From contig NC_008321.1 in assembly GCF_000014685.1 (NCBI RefSeq), positions 558,001 through 622,000 on the forward strand: a stretch of 64,000 bases of DNA, read 5' to 3'. The notes beneath the pieces are model-generated. The model made no database searches. It worked only from the letters and a program-made list of their open reading frames with translations, and was not told where the DNA came from. Of the stretch, positions 1 to 8,103 are shown piece by piece. The stretch comes from Shewanella sp. MR-4. Its GTDB lineage: Bacteria > Pseudomonadota > Gammaproteobacteria > Enterobacterales > Shewanellaceae. Numbering within the stretch: the stretch's first letter is position 1; each line of letters opens with the position of its first letter. Made by a program: the position numbers and the translations under genes.

Positions 1-949
1 GCACAGATTGCACTATGCCGGAACGCACCAAAAAGCTGCCGAGTAAACTCAGCGAAAATGCCAAGATGCACAAAAATAGCGTGGTGAGGGCAAAGCCTTG
101 GGTCTTTCTGGTCAGCACTAAAGAATGCACCAGCGCTGTGGCGACTAGCCAAGGAATAAAAGAAGCATTTTCAACGGGATCCCAAAACCACCAACCGCCC
201 CAACCCAATTCGTTATAGGCCCACCAAGAACCAAAGGCATTGCCTCCCGTGAGGAAAATCCATGCCAGTAATACCCAAGGCCGCAAGTATTCGAGGTGAC
301 GATGCACTAATACGCCTCCCAGCAGGGATGCTAGCGCCGCAGCAAAACATACCGTTAGCCCGACATAGCCTAAAAACAGCATAGGTGGGTGCAGTATGAG
401 GCCAATGTCCTGCAATATCGGATTGAGGTCGCGCCCTTCAATGGGGATGTTAGGCAGTAATCGGGCAAAGGGATTGGAGGTAAAGAGTAAAAACAGATTA
501 AAGCCGAGGATAACGAGCGCGAGAATCGCCAGTAGCCGTGCAAAGTAGGCTTTATCCGTCTGCACATCGGCGTTATCTAAGTCGACGAATTTACTCGCTT
601 GGCGGCAATTGATGATGGCACCCCATAACGCGATGGCGAACACCCAAAACAGCATAGAGCCTTCATGGCTGCCCCATACTGCGGCAATTTTATAACCGAG
701 GGCGAGTTGGCTGTTGGAATGATTCGCCACATAGGCAACCGAAAAGTCATCGCTAATAAAGCCATAAATAAGGCATAAGAGTGCGCTCAATAAGCTTATA
801 AACATGGCATTAAATAATTTATTGCCGAACTCGATTAAATAAAACTGTGGTTGATGAATGCCAATAAAGTGAATGATTGTGGAGAATAATGCCAACACAG
901 TACTTATGATGAGCAATAGGTGACCTATTTCTGGGATCATACTTATCAT
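1..949 (-). CDS. CcmF/NrfE-type cytochrome c heme lyase subunit, C-terminus outside window
   Basis: Reading the minus strand from the ATG at 949 gives an open frame of 316 codons that runs off the window edge. It is a multi-pass membrane protein carrying the tryptophan-rich WWD heme-handling signature of the CcmF/NrfE/CcsA superfamily (GWGGWWFWDPVENASFIPWL, roughly residues 248-267). The sequence around it (GNAFGSWWAYNEL before, VATALVHSLVLTRK after) is also typical. An AGGAAA ribosome site lies just upstream of the start. The family attaches heme to apocytochromes on the periplasmic side. Because it is divergent from sirA, I infer a dedicated lyase for the atypical SirA heme site (the sirE role in Shewanella). 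The housekeeping CcmF cannot be excluded, but the context argues against it. Confidence 0.9.
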   Translation of the reverse strand, partial: MISMIPEIGHLLLIISTVLALFSTIIHFIGIHQPQFYLIEFGNKLFNAMFISLLSALLCLIYGFISDDFSVAYVANHSNSQLALGYKIAAVWGSHEGSMLFWVFAIALWGAIINCRQASKFVDLDNADVQTDKAYFARLLAILALVILGFNLFLLFTSNPFARLLPNIPIEGRDLNPILQDIGLILHPPMLFLGYVGLTVCFAAALASLLGGVLVHRHLEYLRPWVLLAWIFLTGGNAFGSWWAYNELGWGGWWFWDPVENASFIPWLVATALVHSLVLTRKTQGFALTTLFLCILAFSLSLLGSFLVRSGIVQSV

Positions 950-1492
950 AGTGATTTCCTGTGTTGCATGGTTAATCTGATTTATTGGCTATTCATTAAT
1001 GGCGAAATTAAACATTGATAATGTCGAGTCTTTTAATTTGAGCTTTATGTCAATTCTCGCTGGATTATTTTTTATGAATCTTATTTTTAATTTTGAGTGC
1101 TTTTAAATATCTCGAGCATTTCACCCGCTTTGGACTGACTGGCAGGGTAGCGGAGTTTTTCGGGCAGGAATGTGATCTGTCTCGGCATTAAAATCGTCAC
1201 GTTTCTCTTTGGTGATTTTTGAAAAATAAAACCATTTTTTAGGTCTTTTTATATCTCAAAAAACACGATTTATATCTAAAATATTTTTCCTGCATTTTAA
1301 TTAAGTCATTGGTTTTGTTTTATTTGTTTCTTTTTATTTCTATTGATTTCTGAAGCTAAATTTAATGTGCTCTAGCTCAGGTTTTTAGGCGTTTAGCTGC
1401 TTCATCATGCCGCCACTGGTCAATTGTTTATGTCGTTCAGTGAACAGTTAGGTTCAGTGGAAAATATAAAACTAATGATAAATTAGGAGTGA
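950..1492. promoter_or_regulatory. Divergent promoter region between heme lyase and sirA
   Basis: This 543-base AT-rich gap separates the divergent lyase and sirA genes and must hold both promoters. No gene was found in it. A TGTGA half-site at 1171-1175 is followed six bases later by TCGGC, a poor second half for a CRP site. The assignment is weak, although CRP control is the usual theme for anaerobic respiration genes in Shewanella. Poly-A/T tracts are frequent between 1200 and 1340. Confidence 0.4.
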
Positions 1493-3625
1493 ATGATGAA
1501 GCGATGGAAATCCAAAGTAGCATTAAGCGTGCTATTTTGTTTAGGTTCTGCCGTAAGCGCTACCACAGTCGCTGCCGATGCTAAGTCGGAGGGGAAAGTG
1601 GTACCTGGAGTGGGTAATAAACAGCAATCCCACTATACTCAAGATATTCTGGCTAACCCCAATTTAAATGAAAATTTAATGGAGAAATCCCGCGGTGTGA
1701 AAACACTGCAGGATTATATTGTTCAAGAGCAAGAATTGTTTGATTTTCTATTTGAAAATCACCCAGTTTTTAAATACGACGCTGAAGGTCGATTAAAGGG
1801 CACTTATAAAGTCAGTGACCGTGGTGAAGAATATTTGCACGGTGGTGACAGTGTTGCTTACAGCAAACACAGTAAAGAAGTGAACCCCACTGATGGCACC
1901 GCAGTGCGTTACAGCTCCTATAACGATGGCCAGCGTCCTAAGGCACTGCAATACCGTTTAGGAGCCAAATCGATTTTAGATTTCCCGAACAAGTTTGTCG
2001 GCCCAGAAAAATGCGGTGAGTGTCACGGTCCGCAATACGAGAAGTGGAGACGTTCACGCCACTCTAAGACGATTCGCTTCCCTGGCGAGCATCCTGAGGT
2101 CGATAACGACCTGAAGAAAACCATGTATGGCACTAAGGATACCTCGATTCTGCCATCGGGTATTACCGCCGATGCCATCTACGCCACTGTGGGTACACCA
2201 CGGACTAAGTATGGTTTTATCGACGCCTACCTAGTGCGTGGTACTTATCACGTGAAAGACGGTCTGTTGAAGGATGGCACTGGGACTATGGTCGCTGGTG
2301 GTAACCAGTTCTCCCGTGGTTGGGCTGAGTGGTTAACCCCTGAAATGGCAGCCAAAATCAACAAAGCTATCCCAAGCTTCCCCGTCAAAATGGAAGACTT
2401 CGGTACCAGCGGTTCACACCAATGGGGCATGAGTTCATACGGCGCTAAGTACGAGAAGGAATTCCTGTTCCAACCGGCTAGCTCCTATTGCGAAATGTGC
2501 CACAGCTTTAAGTTTGACTTCCAAACTAAAGATGAATTTTTCGCGGCTTTAGGTAACCCAAAAGAGCTGCAAAAACACACGATTTCTAAAGGGATTACCT
2601 GTGAAGAGTGTCACGGCGCAGGTGGTCACTTAGACGGTGGTATTGGTGGTGGCATGCCATCTAACTGTGAACGTTGTCACCAACGCTTTAACTTTGTTGA
2701 AGAGTTAGCCGACACGCCACAGGGTAAAGAGAAGCTGGAATATGCCTTCAACGTGAAGATGAAGTCTTCTTGCCCATCCTGTGGTACTGAAGGTTCGCAA
2801 ATGTTTGCCTCAGCGCACTATGACAAAGGCATGCGTTGTTCAACCTGTCACGATCCGCACGAAGTCACCGACGGTGATTGGACTACGGGTATGACTAAGC
2901 CAAAAATCATCAAAGAGTGTACTGACTGTCACACGGCCCAAGCCGAGATCGCCAAGAACACTAACACCCACAGCAACCAAACCTGTCAAAGCTGTCATAT
3001 GCCAAACATGGGAAGTTGTGAAAACTTCACGGCGATCCAATTCCCAGATATGGCGGGCTTCGACAACGTGCGTAAGTCACACATGTGGAAGATTGATGTC
3101 GACCCACTGCGTAAGACCCTCAACCCACCTGAAGGCAAGTCTCGCGATGCGACCACTAAGGGCTGGACTGTGGCGAAAGACGAGAACGGCTACAACTACC
3201 TCGACCTGATGTGGACCTGTGCCCGTACATCTGCCTCAGACCATGATGTGGTGGATAACAAAGGTTGTCATAGCCAGTTCCAATCTGAGCTAGAAGTCGG
3301 CCTGCACTTCGAAGATCAGCTGGAAATCTACGGCGAAGTTCAAAAGTGGCAAAAACCCGTTAAGGATACTTTTGCTCAAGTAGAACAAGCCCTTGCCCGT
3401 ATCGACAAGCTGTTAGAAGTCACCAAGCTGTCGGTAGAAGACAAGACTCAAGTGTTGATGTTGACCGACAAAGCCCAGGACGTTGTTCGCCTAATCAAGG
3501 CTGACGGCTCATGGGGTGTCCATGGTCCACGTTATTCACTGAAACGTCTCGACGCTGCCTTGACCTATGTTACTCAAGCCCAAGCCATTATCGATGGCAA
3601 CGGCCTGAGCGCACAGAAAATGTAG
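1493..3625 (+). CDS. sirA: Octaheme c-type cytochrome sulfite reductase SirA (MccA family)
   Basis: Periplasmic terminal reductase for the six-electron reduction of sulfite to sulfide. A signal peptide covers about residues 1-28 (cleavage near TVAADA). Seven standard CXXCH heme sites lie at residues 174, 333, 370, 392, 449, 476 and 498. The eighth is the diagnostic CX15CH site with C576, C592 and H593, which defines MccA/SirA. An extra CPSC pair (C427, C430) has no heme histidine. In the Wolinella MccA structure two non-heme cysteines hold Cu(I) beside the active heme, and these are candidates for that ligand set. TAGGAG at 1484-1489 suits the ATG at 1496 slightly better than 1493. It is the first gene of the sir operon. 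Confidence 0.95.
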   Translation: MMKRWKSKVALSVLFCLGSAVSATTVAADAKSEGKVVPGVGNKQQSHYTQDILANPNLNENLMEKSRGVKTLQDYIVQEQELFDFLFENHPVFKYDAEGRLKGTYKVSDRGEEYLHGGDSVAYSKHSKEVNPTDGTAVRYSSYNDGQRPKALQYRLGAKSILDFPNKFVGPEKCGECHGPQYEKWRRSRHSKTIRFPGEHPEVDNDLKKTMYGTKDTSILPSGITADAIYATVGTPRTKYGFIDAYLVRGTYHVKDGLLKDGTGTMVAGGNQFSRGWAEWLTPEMAAKINKAIPSFPVKMEDFGTSGSHQWGMSSYGAKYEKEFLFQPASSYCEMCHSFKFDFQTKDEFFAALGNPKELQKHTISKGITCEECHGAGGHLDGGIGGGMPSNCERCHQRFNFVEELADTPQGKEKLEYAFNVKMKSSCPSCGTEGSQMFASAHYDKGMRCSTCHDPHEVTDGDWTTGMTKPKIIKECTDCHTAQAEIAKNTNTHSNQTCQSCHMPNMGSCENFTAIQFPDMAGFDNVRKSHMWKIDVDPLRKTLNPPEGKSRDATTKGWTVAKDENGYNYLDLMWTCARTSASDHDVVDNKGCHSQFQSELEVGLHFEDQLEIYGEVQKWQKPVKDTFAQVEQALARIDKLLEVTKLSVEDKTQVLMLTDKAQDVVRLIKADGSWGVHGPRYSLKRLDAALTYVTQAQAIIDGNGLSAQKM

Positions 3626-3646
3626 TTCGACTCGAGTCTAACTTGT

Positions 3647-3668
3647 CCCCGACACGCGAGTGTCGGGG
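3647..3668 (+). promoter_or_regulatory. GC-rich intercistronic stem-loop after sirA
   Basis: A perfect 9-bp stem (CCCCGACAC / GTGTCGGGG) with a GCGA tetraloop lies 21 bases after the sirA stop and 15 before the next start. There is no U-tract, so it is not a standard terminator. Such a hairpin could protect the 3' end of a sirA transcript or attenuate read-through, giving more SirA than downstream products. Confidence 0.6.
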
Positions 3669-3683
3669 GCTATACGAGGCCAA

Positions 3684-4127
3684 ATGATGAATAAAGCGAT
3701 TCGACACAGCCTATTAGGCGGCTTACTGGCGCTGGGCCTAGGTGGCATGAGTTTACCCGTCGTGGCTGGTGGTGGCTCTGAGATCTCCGAGGCGCCCTAT
3801 AACGAAATTCAGTTGAATCCGATTTCCATGCGGGAAGCCGAAACCTTAGTCGGCAAGCCAGGGGTGTATTTTTTCGATGTAAACACGCTGGAAATCTGGG
3901 CGGATGGTTTTATCCCCGGAGCGGTGTTTTTCAATGTGCAGAATTGGCGAGATCTACTGCCAAAGAATAAAGACGCTGTGATGGTGTTCTATTGCGCTAA
4001 CCGTCTTTGTACCGCCAGCAACATGGCCGCACGGGAAACCATGAAGCTAGGTTACACAGGTGTGCGCCACATGGCCGATGGCATCTTCGGCTGGCGCATG
4101 TCAGGCAGAACAACAGAAAAACCATAG
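3684..4127 (+). CDS. Exported rhodanese-domain protein of the sir operon
   Basis: A 147-residue protein with a signal peptide (residues 1 to about 31, ending LPVVAG) followed by one rhodanese fold. The active-site loop reads FYCANRLC, with the probable catalytic Cys at residue 104 and a second Cys at 109. Single-domain rhodaneses move sulfane sulfur or bind thiophilic metals; the substrate here is unknown. Export and position directly behind sirA suggest a role in periplasmic sulfur chemistry or SirA assembly. The start is the ATG at 3684, preceded by ACGAGG. An upstream in-frame GTG at 3660 lies in the stem-loop and lacks a ribosome site. Confidence 0.8.
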   Translation: MMNKAIRHSLLGGLLALGLGGMSLPVVAGGGSEISEAPYNEIQLNPISMREAETLVGKPGVYFFDVNTLEIWADGFIPGAVFFNVQNWRDLLPKNKDAVMVFYCANRLCTASNMAARETMKLGYTGVRHMADGIFGWRMSGRTTEKP

Positions 4128-4220
4128 TAATCAAATAAATATTTTAATCGGTTATGGGGTTACCCATACGTTTTCGGCTAAAGCACTAAAGCCCAAGGGC
4201 TAAATTGTAGAGAACATAAA

Positions 4221-5000
4221 ATGAAAATATCTATGCCAACTTCTTTTATCCCAAAAAACCTCACAGTGGCGACCTGCGCTGCATTGTTTGTCTCTATGGC
4301 GAGCTTTGCTGCCCCAACGCTTAAAACCGATGCGGATAAAGCGTCTTACAGCATCGGCGCCTCTGTGGGTAATTACATTTCTGGCCAGATTTATAACCAA
4401 GTCGAACTGGGCGCCGAAGTGAATGTGGACTTAGTGGTGAAGGGCTTTGTGGATGCGCTGAAAAAACAGCAGCAATTAACCGATGAAGAAGTGCTGACCT
4501 ATCTTAACCAACGCGCCGAACAGTTAAACCAAGTGAGAAAGGCTAACGCCGAGAAGCTCGCTGCGGAAAACACTAAGGCAGGTGAAGCATATCTTGCTGA
4601 AAATAAGAAGAAATCAGGCGTAACCGTTACAGAGTCAGGCCTGCAATACGAAGTGTTAACCCAAGGCTCTGGCAATAAACCCAACCCTGAAGATGTGGTC
4701 ACCGTCGAGTACGTTGGCAAGCTTATCGATGGCACCGAGTTTGAAAATACCGTCGGCCGTGAGGAACCCACACGTTTCGCCCTGATGACAGTCATCCCAG
4801 GTTGGGAAGAGGGCTTAAAACTCATGCCTATGGGCTCTAAATACCGTTTTGTTATCCCGGCAGAGCTGGCCTATGGCAATGAGTTTGTCGGTGAAATCCC
4901 ACCGCAATCCACCTTAATTTTTGAAATCGAACTGAAAAATATCGAAAAGCCCAGCGAGAAAAAAGAAGCCCGCATGATGGGCATGATGCCTGCCCACTAA
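4221..5000 (+). CDS. Exported FKBP-type peptidyl-prolyl cis-trans isomerase
   Basis: A 259-residue protein with an N-terminal signal peptide (cleavage near SFAAPT), an FkpA/FklB-type alpha-helical dimerisation domain (about residues 33-130, starting with the typical DKASYSIGASVG) and a C-terminal FKBP domain (about 135-240). The FKBP core motifs are all visible: VTVEYVGKLIDGTEFENT, VIPGWEEGL, RFVIPAELAYG and LIFEIEL. It should catalyse proline isomerisation on periplasmic substrates. A peptidyl-prolyl isomerase (MccB) is also encoded with MccA in Wolinella, so a chaperone role for SirA is likely. The C-terminal tail is Met-rich (RMMGMMPAH), a possible metal-binding oddity. Confidence 0.9.
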   Translation: MKISMPTSFIPKNLTVATCAALFVSMASFAAPTLKTDADKASYSIGASVGNYISGQIYNQVELGAEVNVDLVVKGFVDALKKQQQLTDEEVLTYLNQRAEQLNQVRKANAEKLAAENTKAGEAYLAENKKKSGVTVTESGLQYEVLTQGSGNKPNPEDVVTVEYVGKLIDGTEFENTVGREEPTRFALMTVIPGWEEGLKLMPMGSKYRFVIPAELAYGNEFVGEIPPQSTLIFEIELKNIEKPSEKKEARMMGMMPAH

Positions 5001-5064
5001 GGGCTAAGCATTGGCTTAGGTTCAGTGAGTGATGAACTTGGATAGGCGAGCGTCGAGGTAAGGC

Positions 5065-5739
5065 ATGGCAAGTTTAGGATTCAGCATAGCACTTCTGTTA
5101 AGCGGGTTTGTGGCTTGGATTTTCTGGCAGCACGCGCGTTTAAACCAGCGGCAAACGCTGGTGGGAGAGTCTCAAGTCTCCCATGGTGTGCCTGTGCTGT
5201 GCAGTGCGCTGCTGTTGCTACTTACGCTCGCCATCTATAGCCAAACGGGGCGTTATCAGGATTGGAACACAGGCAAGCTCAATGAAAACATTGACTATTT
5301 AGTGGCTGCCGACATCACCAAAGCCCTGCGCCTCGTGGATGAACAACCGCAAAACCCGTTGGCATTACAGGCGCTTGCCGAGGCTTATAGCGCCGGTGGC
5401 TTATATGCCGATGCGGTGCAGACCCTAGACAAACAGCTTGCGTTGGTGGGGGAGGATGCAGAGGTGCTCGGCGCTAAGGCCAATGCCCTCTATTACCGCG
5501 ATGGCCGCCAAATGACCGCAGAGACCCAAGCACTGATTGCACAGATCTTGGCGCTCGCGCCCTTCGAGCCACAGACGCGGATGCTACAGGCCAACGATGC
5601 CTATCTCCATGGGCGCTACCAAGAGTCGATAGACCATTGGCAAGCATTACTGGCGCAGCCAAGGGCAGAGATTAATCGTGAGGCCCTGTTAAACGCCATC
5701 GGCAAGGCCCAAAGCAAATTGAATGAAAGTGGATATTAA
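5065..5739 (+). CDS. Membrane-anchored TPR protein, CcmI/NrfG-like
   Basis: 224 residues. Two hydrophobic segments (about 3-20 and 47-60) flank a short loop, followed by tetratricopeptide-like helices (from about residue 85: ITKALRLVDEQPQNPLALQALAEAYSAGG, then ADAVQTLDKQLAL). This layout matches the CcmI/NrfG apocytochrome-presenting subunits of heme lyase complexes. Between sirA and sirCD, the simplest role is handing SirA heme motifs to the divergently encoded lyase. The start is the ATG at 5065 after CGAGGTAAGGC. Confidence 0.8.
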   Translation: MASLGFSIALLLSGFVAWIFWQHARLNQRQTLVGESQVSHGVPVLCSALLLLLTLAIYSQTGRYQDWNTGKLNENIDYLVAADITKALRLVDEQPQNPLALQALAEAYSAGGLYADAVQTLDKQLALVGEDAEVLGAKANALYYRDGRQMTAETQALIAQILALAPFEPQTRMLQANDAYLHGRYQESIDHWQALLAQPRAEINREALLNAIGKAQSKLNESGY

Positions 5740-5825
5740 TCAAGTCGCTAGCCACTTTCAGGCATGTTGGAACGATAACGATATAAATAAAAACGTCGGT
5801 ATAAAACCGATAGATGGAGGATGTT

Positions 5826-6533
5826 GTGAGTGAAAATATAGAGAGACGGAGGTTCCTTAAAAGCGCTGGCATGTGCTCTTTGATGTTAACGCCTTTAGCC
5901 GGGTGTTCGGTCAAAGAAGAGTCCGACGGCGCCCATAAGCCCCATTACGTCATGGTCTTTGACCAAAACAAGTGTGTCGGCTGTGGCGACTGTAAAACCG
6001 CCTGTAATCAAGCCAACCATTTACCTGAAGGCAAGTCACGGGTGTTGCTCGAGCAGCAGAGTGGCCGTGTCGAAGGTCAGCCTTGTCCGCACTGCGGCAA
6101 GATGAGTTGTGACTGTGAACGTAAGTTTGTGCGGGTTTCCTGCCAGCAGTGCAAGAACGCCCCCTGTGTGACCGTTTGTCCTACGGGCGCGGCGCACCGC
6201 GATGCGAAAACGGGCATTGTGACTATGGACGCGAGCAAATGCGCCGGCTGTAAATACTGCATTGGGGCTTGTCCTTACAACGCCCGTTACATCAACAGCG
6301 ATACGGATGTGGCCGATAACTGCGATTTCTGTTTGAACAGCAAGTTAGCCAAGGGCGAATTACCCGCCTGTGTGCAGAGCTGTAAATACGATGCGCTGAT
6401 CTTCGGTGATGCCAACGATCCTCAATCCTACGTAAGCAAACTCTTAGCGGTAAAAGACTCAGTGCGCATTAAGCCGCAGTTTGGCACCGAGCCGAGCTTA
6501 CGTTACATACCAATCGTCAAACTGGGAGTGTAA
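5826..6533 (+). CDS. sirC: NrfC-like four-cluster ferredoxin subunit SirC
   Basis: Electron-transfer subunit linking the membrane quinol oxidase SirD to SirA. It has a twin-arginine-like leader (RRRFLKSAG) and then Cys-rich motifs for four [4Fe-4S] clusters: CVGCGDCKTAC, CQQCKNAPCVTVC, CAGCKYCIGAC and a final CDFC...CVQSC group. An additional CPHCGKMSCDC segment sits between the first two. I chose the GTG at 5826 because GGAGG (5816-5820) is correctly spaced for it. An in-frame ATG at 5814 overlaps that ribosome site. The leader also ends in a lipobox-like LAGC, unusual for NrfC relatives, so a Tat lipoprotein is possible. It lies 2 bases from sirD. Confidence 0.9.
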   Translation: MSENIERRRFLKSAGMCSLMLTPLAGCSVKEESDGAHKPHYVMVFDQNKCVGCGDCKTACNQANHLPEGKSRVLLEQQSGRVEGQPCPHCGKMSCDCERKFVRVSCQQCKNAPCVTVCPTGAAHRDAKTGIVTMDASKCAGCKYCIGACPYNARYINSDTDVADNCDFCLNSKLAKGELPACVQSCKYDALIFGDANDPQSYVSKLLAVKDSVRIKPQFGTEPSLRYIPIVKLGV

Positions 6534-6535
6534 AT

Positions 6536-7483
6536 ATGGATACCAGTATGGAATTTACCTTAGGCCTCTCCCAAGGCGTCGCTTGGCCTTGGCCGATTGC
6601 GGTGTATTTGTTCTTCGCGGGCATCTCGGGCGGGGCGCTAACCATTGCGCTGGCGCTGCGGTTTTACTTAGGTCAGGTTGAAAATACCGCCTTTTTAAAA
6701 GCGGCGACCCTGCTGTCGTTTGTCACTATCAGTTTAGGGATGTTGTGTCTGGTGCTCGACCTGACTAACCCCTTATTCTTCTGGCGAATTTTGGTGTTCT
6801 ACAACTTAAATTCTGTGATGTCGATTGGTGTGATTGCCCTGTCGGTGTATATCCCGTTAGTGGCTGTGGTCGCGCTATTCGCCCTCGAAAAAGAGCTGAT
6901 GGCCATTCCCCAATTGCAGTTCCTCGGCCCCATCATCACTAAGCTGAAGGGCTTTAGACGCCCGATGGAAGCACTGGTGTTATTACTGGCGTTATCCGTC
7001 TGTGCTTACACCGGCTTCTTAATCTCCGCCTTGATCCGCTTCCCGCTGATCAACACCTCGGTATTGCCTGCGCTGTTTATTGCCTCGGGGCTTTCTGCGG
7101 GCGGCGCCTCGGCCAAAATGCTGGCGGTGTGGTTGTTTAAAGAACCTTTGCACAGCGGCGAGATGAAGATCCTACACGGCGCCGAGTGGCCGATTATGTT
7201 CGCCGAAGCCCTGTTTATTTTTATGATCGCCACCGCGCTGTTAACTGGCAATGCCGGAGGCCAGTTTGCCTTTGCCGCCTTCCAAGAAGGGATCTGGGCA
7301 AGCGTATTCTGGATTGGCGTGGTCGGTATCGGCTTTGGTGCGCCGCTGCTCCTTAACTTCGCCACAGGTAAGCATTTTAGCCATTCGGCCAAAGCGTTTT
7401 ATATGTCGGGCATGTGCGCGGTAGTGGGCATGATGTGCCTGCGACTCTTCATCCTGTTGGCGGGGCAAAACTACGCGATTTAA
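6536..7483 (+). CDS. sirD: NrfD-like membrane quinol dehydrogenase subunit SirD
   Basis: A 315-residue polytopic membrane protein with about eight or nine hydrophobic helices, typical of the NrfD/PsrC family that oxidises menaquinol and feeds a partner ferredoxin. The N-terminal segment WPWPIAVYLFFAGISGGA is characteristic of NrfD proteins. It follows sirC after two bases, so the pair is translationally linked. In Shewanella, SirCD provides a quinol-to-SirA route that can bypass CymA; that role is assigned from family knowledge. Confidence 0.92.
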   Translation: MDTSMEFTLGLSQGVAWPWPIAVYLFFAGISGGALTIALALRFYLGQVENTAFLKAATLLSFVTISLGMLCLVLDLTNPLFFWRILVFYNLNSVMSIGVIALSVYIPLVAVVALFALEKELMAIPQLQFLGPIITKLKGFRRPMEALVLLLALSVCAYTGFLISALIRFPLINTSVLPALFIASGLSAGGASAKMLAVWLFKEPLHSGEMKILHGAEWPIMFAEALFIFMIATALLTGNAGGQFAFAAFQEGIWASVFWIGVVGIGFGAPLLLNFATGKHFSHSAKAFYMSGMCAVVGMMCLRLFILLAGQNYAI

Positions 7484-7602
7484 CCCAGAGCTAAGGCCAA
7501 AGGCTTGAGCTAAGAACCATTTTTGTATCAACCCTCGTCGCAAGAGGTCTGTCCCTGCAAGGTGCCTTGGCGAGGCGTTGATATTTTTCAAGGAATAACA
7601 GG

Positions 7603-8094
7603 ATGAAAAAGTACTTAAGTTTGCTACTACTCGCTCCTTTGTTATTGGGCTGCAATAAGAGTGAAGCCACTGATCATCAACATAAAGCCGAGATGATCCA
7701 CGAGCATGACCGTTGCCATCTCTGCGGCATGGTGATCACTAAATACCCCGGGCCTAAGGGGCAAGTGCATTTGAAGGCCGAGAAGATGGTGCCTAAGTTT
7801 TGCTCCAGTCGCGATATGTTTAACTTTGCCCTACAGCCTGAAAACAAAAGACAAATTGATTACATGATGGTGCATGACGCCGCATCGACCGACTGGGAAC
7901 AGCCAGACGATGGCGCCTTTATCGATGCCGCCAGCGCGTTTTATGTCTACGGTACCAGTAAAAAAGCCGTGATGGGGCCTGCTGTAGCGCCTTTTAGCAC
8001 TAAAGCCGCCGCCGAGGCCTTTGCTCAAGAATACGGTGGCCGCGTGCTTCGATTCGATGAGATCACCCTCGAATTACTGGCCGGCGATAAGTAG
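7603..8094 (+). CDS. nosL: NosL-family copper-binding lipoprotein
   Basis: 163 residues with a lipoprotein signal (LLLLAPLLLGC, lipid Cys at about residue 17) and the conserved NosL block CHLCGMVITKYPGPKGQV. A His-rich stretch (DHQHKAEMIHEHDRCH) precedes it. NosL binds Cu(I) and delivers copper with NosDFY to nitrous oxide reductase. No nosZ is present here, and the gene sits behind sirD, so SirA is the likely copper client. The ATG at 7603 follows AAGGAATAACAGG. The 119-base gap before it may hold an internal promoter. Confidence 0.88.
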   Translation: MKKYLSLLLLAPLLLGCNKSEATDHQHKAEMIHEHDRCHLCGMVITKYPGPKGQVHLKAEKMVPKFCSSRDMFNFALQPENKRQIDYMMVHDAASTDWEQPDDGAFIDAASAFYVYGTSKKAVMGPAVAPFSTKAAAEAFAQEYGGRVLRFDEITLELLAGDK

Positions 8095-8103
8095 GCGATT
8101 GCT

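Noticed and set aside
15..765. Several short frames on both strands at the window start
   Set aside because: They overlap the continuous CcmF-like frame on the minus strand, which runs off the edge and shows the WWD signature; the short frames have no family features.
1165..1195. CRP site upstream of sirA
   Set aside because: Only one half-site (TGTGA) matches; the other half is TCGGC. Kept only as a remark.
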